Assembly: GCA_947247005.1 (NCBI GenBank)
Contig: OX365945.1
Coordinates: 16,870,501 to 16,934,500 of the forward strand
DNA from: Spisula solida
Taxonomy: Eukaryota > Mollusca > Bivalvia > Venerida > Mactridae
Direction: 5' to 3'
DNA: 64,000 nucleotides
The notes under the pieces: model-generated
Databases searched by the model: none
The model's input: the letters and a program-made list of their open reading frames with translations, nothing else
Told to the model about the DNA's origin: nothing
In this document: positions 14,001 through 23,000 of the stretch, piece after piece
Layout of the letters: every line of letters begins with the position of its first letter
Numbering within the stretch: the stretch's first letter is position 1
Program-made: the position numbers and the translations under genes

Positions 14001-17000
14001 GTACAGCTGTGGAGTTATGGATGTAGTTGTTTGTCCCCTGAGGTCATTAAACGTAGTTGTAAGTCCCCTGCCGGTTTTTAACCGGAGGGGACTATTGGTT
14101 TGCCATCAGTCCGTCAGTTTTGGTTCTGACGGGAATTGTGGTTGCTATGGCAACAGACACATTGAAAATGGCTTTAAACCGGTAGGGGACTTCTGTATTG
14201 CTTGTTTATTACGTCATATCTCGATTTGTTCAATTACGTCATTTTACTTATTGAAACTAGGTTATCCGACTATACGGGCCTTTCAACGTTTTAATACTGT
14301 TATTTAACTTTTGAGACTAAAGGCTGCTCAAACTATGTAGATCAGCAGTTTTACTGTTGTAACTAGGTCATTCAACGTAGGCATTCCGCCTTTTGTTTGC
14401 TGAATCTTTTCTATTCAGCTTTTAAACAGTGGGACAAGGGATGGTTAATTGTTTTGGTCGGTAGTGTGTTGGGCACTTCTTCGTTTTAAGATTTTTGACA
14501 GCTAAAACTAGGCATTATAGTCCTTTTGCTGTGGAAACTGGGTCATTCAGCTAGTTATGATTTATTATACCTTTCGACAGCTTGGACTTGGGCGGATCTG
14601 CGCTTGTTTAGTTGGGCATTGTGTCTTTATGTGTTTTATGTTTCCTGTTCTCGGTTGGATCCCACCTTCAGAATTTGTTCAAATTTTGCCAGGAAGTAAA
14701 GAAATCTATACTGACACAAAATATGATGAAAAAACCCTAGGTCACGGAACTTGTTTTTCGGGTAATCAGCCCTGATTGAAGTGTGTATGAATTATTTTTG
14801 TAATTCCATGGAAATTGATAAATTGGTGGTGGTGTTCAAATTTGACATTTTTATTTGATGTCTGTGATCTAAATAATAAAATATTTTTCAATATAGTTTG
14901 GGTACACATTGTTATACATGATCAAGATACCAAAAAGGGTATATTTAATTTTGGTCTAATATATATTGCTCCTTTACCCCACCCACTTCATATTTAATGC
15001 AACAAAATAGCACCCAGGTAAAATCCTAATAACTTTTTTTCCTACCTTAAACTTTTTTAAATATTTTGTTAAATAAGTCTAGTGACATAGATCTTCAAAA
15101 TTATGCAATAAAAAATATATGTCACGGAGGTATCCTTTTCGCATTTTTTGTTTTTAAATGTGGCTAAAATGCTGAGAAAATCAACAAAAACGCTTAAAAT
15201 AAAATTTATTGAACATGTAAATATCGCGAAAACACATCAACACACAATAAACAAACATTACCAAACGAACCTGACTCCCAAAAAAGTCATTTGGCATAAA
15301 TAGCAATATTTTTATTTTTACCCCACCCACCTATTTTGTAATGTAATATTTTTCTCGGAATGGAAACCGTCATTTCGATTAGTATTTGCTAATTTATTGC
15401 ACAAAACTTATCAAAACTGTTCAATTTGATTTATTTTAGATTATTTTGACACGTGTTTACATTTATAAGGCACATAACGTACTATGACAAATGACGCATG
15501 CGCATTAAACCGATCCAACATCCTTAAGCGTGCCTTCTCAATTCAAGTTATCATTTTATACAGTTTTGATGTTTGTCTAATTCTAGTCAATTACGAGCCT
15601 TTGTCGTCGTACTTAAAGAATAACATGGCTGAGCGTTTTCCATTATATTATGTCTAGTTTACCATAGCTTTAAGTCTTATAATAAGGTTGATGGTATACC
15701 GCGGTATAAACCGTGGTATTTGAGCAACTAAAAATGTCGTTTGAATATCCCGGGGTCTTTTTCCTCGAGGTACCTAGCCCTACCATATATAAATACCATA
15801 TGCGAAGTATCAAGCACATTTATTCATAAATATTTTTATTAAGCTTAGAAGGTATAACTGATCAGATAGAACGAACATATGCTGTCAGTGAGTAATGCAT
15901 GTAAACACATACCGCCGAGTCACGTTTCACGTAAACTTTTTCATCTATTCTATATCCAGGAAGTTCCCCAACGATGTGTACACGAGTTCCAAGTTCTGAC
16001 GTATATATTTCAATACCTATAAAGGTAGCTGCCGCATGTGTTGGAAAAGCGATGTGGAAAGATTTTCCCCAGTTGTCTCGAGCTGAAAAGGATTCATTTT
16101 ATCCAAATATTATTCAGGAAGGCGAAAGTTACGTATGCTTATTATAATGACGTGTGACCCATTCTTGTAACCAATGTGCGCCAAGTAAGGACACTCAGAG
16201 TGGAATAAAAACAAATAAGAGAAAGTCTTATGCACACAACTGAAGCTGCTAACCTTTGCTGCCACATGGTAAGTTATTTCAACTGACCACCGAATATGTC
16301 TGGACACCATACATGTCAAGACATTTCGAGATACCAGACATGTCTGAAAACCGGACAACTCGAGATACCAGACATGTCTAAACACGGACATGTTGTGATA
16401 CCAGACATGCTTGAACACCCGACATATTGAGACATCGGACATTTTTGAAGATAGGGTAAAGTGTAAGCATCTGACATGCATGAAGTGCATAAGATGAATT
16501 TTTCTACACTAAATCTATTGAATGAGGTGGAGTAGAATTGTACTTACCACTTCCTAATTTCCCTTTATTGTAAATACATCGAAGTTTTAAGTCTTGACCA
16601 TATTCTGCCTCCCATACTGGTGCGTTCCAACCCGAGGCCGCAAATACCATACATTTAATGTCGAAAGGATTAGGATAGACATGGTGATGTGGTACTGGTG
16701 ATCTAAGCAAATAAAACAAAACGAGCGTTTTTTTATATAGGTTACTTCCTGAACTTGTTACATAGATTTGTAACTTAACGATTCCACGAACTTTAACACA
16801 TCTCTTTATATTAATTGTATTCATATTTCGGACGGTTTCGGATTTTAGGATGGGTTAACAGTACTCTAATAGAAAAATGCTATTTACAAGAGGCCCGATT
16901 ATCCCCTTTACACTATTACGGTGCTACATGTATTCCGGCTTGGCTAAATGGACTATCCTCTTAACTTAACATCCCTTAACTCCTACCCTTCCGACATATG

Positions 17001-20000
17001 AGGCTAAACAACTGAGGATCACTATAAAGTATAAAACGATGCCAATATCGTAAAACGCTTACCACAAAACGAAAGAGTGACCACAACACTTACCTTGCAA
17101 CAATAGTAAAGTCAGCGTGACGTTGCCTGTGCTTTCCGAACGCGTTCATGTCATTCTCGTACAGAAGAATATAACCAGTTTTTACCGCGCAATAACAAGA
17201 TTTGACTGACAGCCCAAATTTCCAATTTTTCCAAATTTGCCATTTTAATACGGACTATCTGTTGCCTTGAGGTCAAGCTGATATGTGTAGCGATCCTCCG
17301 ATCATACATGTAAAGACCACCTTCCTCAATGTTTTTCAAACTGAATAAACAGCAATCCACCCAATCATCTCTCTAATACAGGAGTAAATGAAGATTATTA
17401 TCGTTAAAAAGGCGTCCGCAACGTGAGATGGAGCTTATTAATGGTATAGTATGCCCAAAAATCTCTCCATGTCGCTTATTACGTGACAAAACAAGGAAAA
17501 TACTTAATTCATTGATGTTTTAACAACTAGTGATGCGACATACGATGCATCATCATGACGAGATCATTTCAGCGGTAATTTCTCCGCAATGTTTTTAGAA
17601 CTATTGGTTTAGAGAATGTAATCACAGAAGGATTTTGGATTTCTCGCCAAAGGCAGAAGGGATATAGAAATGATCAGCATCCATCCCATAACTTTGTCCA
17701 GAGCATTACAACTATTTTTGAAGTATTGACTTGAAACTTGGTATGGTAATAGATAGCAACTATGAGAATTGCAGTGACCAAGAAACATAACTATATATGG
17801 CTAAGTTATGAAATTATCTCCCTTAATAATTCCTAGCGATGAAACACCGGCTTGAAAGAGCGAGTTCGTTGAAGTGACGTGCATGTACATGTAGGTTTCC
17901 CTTGCTTCGCTGTTAGCACTAAAAACGGGAAACTGGCTACATGGCCGTCATCCCTTATACATGTAACTGGATGACACGAGGTGCAGGATTCGTTGTTTTA
18001 TATTTCGCTAGATTTATTGTACTCGCCAAACTATCCCTACGAGACACTAGCAACCATTTTGTCAATCTGCGACCGTTTTCGCATTCCAATCGTCCGAGAA
18101 CAGTCTTACACGAGTAATAATCACTGTAATACTGAGTATAAGGATTGTTATAATTCCAACCCCTGAGGTGGTATTCAATATTGATCTTACTTGATTAAAC
18201 ATAAGGACAACCAATCAAACCACACCATATTAAACTCTTGGCCAGTAACAGGCGATCTGATTGGCTATCCTTATTCTCCAATTAAATAAGATCAATATTG
18301 AATACCACTCCTGGTTCCTTTGTAGAACACATGTTTACTTATCCCATTGATAAGTAAGTAAAACTTGTATTTATAATACTTACGGAATGACGGTGACCGA
18401 ATCAGACACAGTTTTCGATATTGTAGCCCCATTTATTGTACAATCAAGATCATAATAAGCGTTGGTGCCTAGTACTCGAATTCGTTTTATAGGCTGAAAG
18501 TAAATATAAATTAGTTAGACAAATCATAATCAAATTCGCTTGATAAAGTTTCACAAACGAGTTTAATAACATTTGAAGTGTTCGATAGTTCTCATGACAC
18601 TGCTGTCACATTTTTTATAATGGATTTGATACTTATGCATATACCGTATATACTGTCGCTAAACTTCCTAACAGTGTACAGTATTATATTAAAAAGTACT
18701 ATGTTATCAATAATTTCGAACGGACTTTCCAAACTCTATTTGAGAGTAGAACGTTCAGGGTGTTAAAAACTGTTTAACACCCTGTATATATGACAATAAT
18801 TGTAAGACTAGTATCAGGAAACACAGTCTAGACTTGCAAAGTCATCATTATTACGTGACTGAAGTACATCTCACTTCTAAAGTGCTTTCTTACCGTAGAG
18901 CCGCATTGAGTATTGATAGCTCGTATATATCTGAGGTAACTGGACTCTGTGTTATACATTCTTGGTTTTCAATAGCTGGAAAATATAGTAAAAAAATAAA
19001 ATATCATAATGAATGTCTTTAATAGAACATTACCAGAACATCTATAATTATAATTCCATACTTTTGTTCTGTCTTTGCTGGCCCTTATCTGTTTATGGAT
19101 TTGTCGCATGAGTGACAAAACGAACCCGTGTCTCGTTTATGGTCATTACATGTACAAACGGTCGACTGTTTTTATCTAGAAACTGGTTTCAACTTTTTTT
19201 GGCAGTTTGCAAGGGCATATGTGCTTGCATCTCAAAGCAGATAGGGGAATCAAAACTATACTTATCGTTGTATTTTTTGTAATATGCTTAATAATTGTAT
19301 GAACAGCTCCTAATGATGTGCCAATGCATTGAACTACTTGCCTAGTTGCAAACTCCCCAGTTTTCAAAACGTATTTGATTTTCGCCACCCTTTTCTAATA
19401 CGAGGGATGTTAGTCCCCAACCGGTTTCTGACCGGAGGGGACTATAGGTTTGCCGTCCGTCCGCCCGCCGTCCGTCCCCGTCCGTCCCCGCCCGTCCGTC
19501 CGCCGTCCGCCGTCCGCACGTCCAAAAATCTGGATCCTGACATAACTCAAACAGTTTCCAAGCTAAGTTTATGACACTTGGTTTGTTGATAGGGGGCAAT
19601 ATGCACGTCTAAAAATATTTCGATTCTGACAAATATTATGGTTGCTATGGCAACAGAAACATTGAAAATGGCTTCGAACCGGTAGGGGACTTCTGTATTG
19701 CTTGCAATTCTTAATTACTTGTTCAAATTGGAATGCAAGTGATTCTTTATTTTTCTTGTATCAATGAAGTTTTGAAAATAGTGAGCTGTGTATCAAAGAT
19801 CATTGTATTTGCTTTAAATTGATATCTCACATTTTAAAATCCGTTTAATGTACTTGTAACAATGGGCCAATTAACACCATCTACTCGTGTAAACTAAAGC
19901 TTAAATGATTGGCAAAGTGTTATTTTTTCTTAATGCGGGAGCAAATACAATATTTAGAATAACTTGTAGGGTGAAATGGTGTAATGTTATGTCTTATTCA

Positions 20001-23000
20001 TCAACTATTTTATAGAAATTTAAAAGTGGTGTAATTTTATTTTGCAATGACTCTCATGCATGCAATCCAAATACCGCAACATACTTGAAAGGTGTTACGG
20101 AAAACAAAGATTCTTTGGAAACTGGTGGATAATTTGCGATTAGGAAAGTAGCTCAATGTGTTGGCACATCATTAGGAGATATTCATACAATTATCAAGCA
20201 TATGACAAAAAATTGGACAATAAGCATAGGTTGGACACCTCTATCTGCTTTGGGACGCCAGCACATTTGCCCTAACTGTCCAGAAAATGTTTGAAACCTG
20301 TTTCTAGATAAAAAGTCGACCGTTTGCAACTGTCAGGCCATAAACGAAACACGGGTTCATTTTGTCAACCATGCGACAGATCTATAAACAAATATGGGCC
20401 AGCAAACACAGAACAAAAGTATACATTGCAAAACGCACCATGTGCGCCGGTAGAAATGTACACCTTTTTCGATATAAACCAAGATACTACCTTTATATTT
20501 GATGGAAAAAAGGACAATAGGTAAATGCCAAGTTTAACAAAGGTAACTTCCTTCTATAATTTAAGAAATACTCCGACAATCGCTGCCAAGCCACGTGTTT
20601 GAAGGATAGCATGCTATTGCAGAGCAATTGTTTTACACCTGTAGCAGCCATTAACGCGACTTTCTGAGAAGCGTAAAGGTTCTTGAGCTTTCAGACCATG
20701 CCTTTTTGTCAAGCATTGTCCCTTGTGATCTGTATTTGTTTCAAACGACTCCTAAATTGCATTGTCGGACAAAATATCAGGTTTTGCTTATGGCCAGAAT
20801 ATGCACAGTGCACATAGGAATGATAACACAATCGCATTCTAAAAATTGAATAACTGAATGAAACGTGGCATATATATCGGAGATGAATACTGCAATGGGA
20901 ACAAATTCTTGTTTCATAAGAATCTATCAAGGATAGTTTATATGGGCTAAGTTGCATTCCAATCAGAACAACCCTCGTATGTTGTGCTATTTGGATGGCG
21001 TGCATGAGGTTTATATCCAAATAAAATTACTCCACTTTTAAAATCCATAAACTATCAAGTAGTTGATAAATAAGACATTACATGACACCATTTCATCATA
21101 CAAATTATTTTAAATATTGTATTTGCTCCCGCATAAAGAAAACAACGATTCTTGAATGGGACTGAATTTGGTCATTAAAGGTGACATTTTCCCAATAATT
21201 GAAGCATTAGTATACACGATTAGACAGTGTTAATTGACCAATTGTTACAGCTACACAGAACGGATTTTAAAATGTGTGGTATCAATTTAAAGCTAATACA
21301 GTGATCGTTGATTTGAGCTCACTATTTTTAAAACTTCATCGATACAAAAAAGATATAGCATCACTTGCATTCCAATTTGAACTAATGCTGTATGAAATAG
21401 TGTCATCGATGTGGACCATATCGAAAATTGGTCTAGAACCAAATATGTCATCCACAATAAATAAAGTCGTTATTATTATTATTATTACAGTTAACATTTA
21501 ACAGGAATTTGACGTGGGACTATTTCTTACCTTTTGTGGCTTAAGTATTTTTAGATTAGTCTTATACAATTTCAATTGTTCGAAAAAGCATGAAGAAATT
21601 CAATCTGATGAGACAACTTCACTATAGGGCTAGTTGACTATTATCGCATTATAAAATCGAGCTTAACTAGATGAACGTTGGACAACATGTCTTAAGAAAG
21701 AACATGTCAAATGTTACGATATCAAGATATTAAAAATTAACGGAAACACATGTACAATAAAAACATGTACATTTTGTACGTATAACAGTCATCGCACACA
21801 ACGCAAAGACAATAACGTCAGATTATACTACTCCACCAGCTTTTGAATAGTTTGACGTCAATGACACCCTTGTCCTTCTCGTGACCATATCATCTACGGT
21901 CTCTCTTTTCCCACATCAAACATTTCTGCCAAGTGTTGTCTAAATTCTACACCTTCTATAGTTTATAAACGCTAAGGGAGACAAATGCAGTTGAAACATT
22001 TTATGAAAGAAACGCGAGTACCTCCCCGTTATTTACGTTCTATAGATTATAAAGGCTAAGGGAGAGAAATGCAGCCGAACTATTTATGAATGAAACGCGA
22101 GTATCTCCCCTTGACTGTCATTGTAGATTTTTCCGTTTTGACACCAGGGGGTGAAAAATGTTGAGCAAATGCTGGTGAAAATTTGTAAACAAAATCGACA
22201 TGTCGAGTTACCTTACCTGTAAATTTATAACAAATACGTACAGATGATGTTATAAACGCATTGTTCAATTACTCTGGTTCATTAATTGATAGAGAAAGTG
22301 ACTTTAGTGATGAACATTCACCCAACAGCACGGAAAACGATCCTACCACACCCCTCCACGGCATAGGTGTAAACATGCAGGAGACTATTGTGGTAATATT
22401 TAACCAAATGGGTGGGGGTTATGAACGCTAACAATGTAAATGTTGCACCTCATACGCCATATAACTGGGAAATTGGTCTAGAACCAAATATGTCATCCAC
22501 AATAAATAAAGTCGTTATTATCATTATTATTATTACAGTTAACATTTAACATGCATTTGACATGGGACTATTTTTTACCTTTTGTGGCTTAAGTATTTTT
22601 AAATTAGTCTTATACAATTTCAATTGTTCGAAAAAGCATGAAGAAATTCAATCTGACGAGATAACTTCACTATGGGGCTATTTGACTATTATCGCATTAT
22701 AAAATCGAGCTTAACCAGATGAACGTTGGACAACATGTCTTAAGAAAGAACATGTCAAATGTTACGATATCAAGATATTAGAAATTAACGGAAACACATG
22801 TAAAATAAAAACATGTACATTTTGTACGTATAACAGTCATCGCACCCAAAGCAAAGACAATAACGTCAGATTGTACTACTCCACCAGCTTTTGAATAGTT
22901 TGACGTCAATGACACCCTTGCCCTTCTCGTGACCATATCATCTATGGTCTCTCTTTTCCCACATCAAACATTTCTGCCAAGTGTTGTCTAAATTCTACAC

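Noticed and set aside
13885..14307. 140-codon plus-strand frame with a hydrophobic start
   Set aside because: It runs through the AGTCCCC/GGGGACT repeat and has no exon borders or recognisable motif.
17151..17360. 69-codon minus-strand frame as an exon of the host gene
   Set aside because: Including it does not fit the phases of neighbouring exons. Only the short stretch below 17151 next to a good donor was kept, as a low-confidence candidate.
20709..21020. 103-codon minus-strand frame
   Set aside because: It lies inside the nested helix-turn-helix element and overlaps its inverted block B' without a recognisable motif or splice borders.
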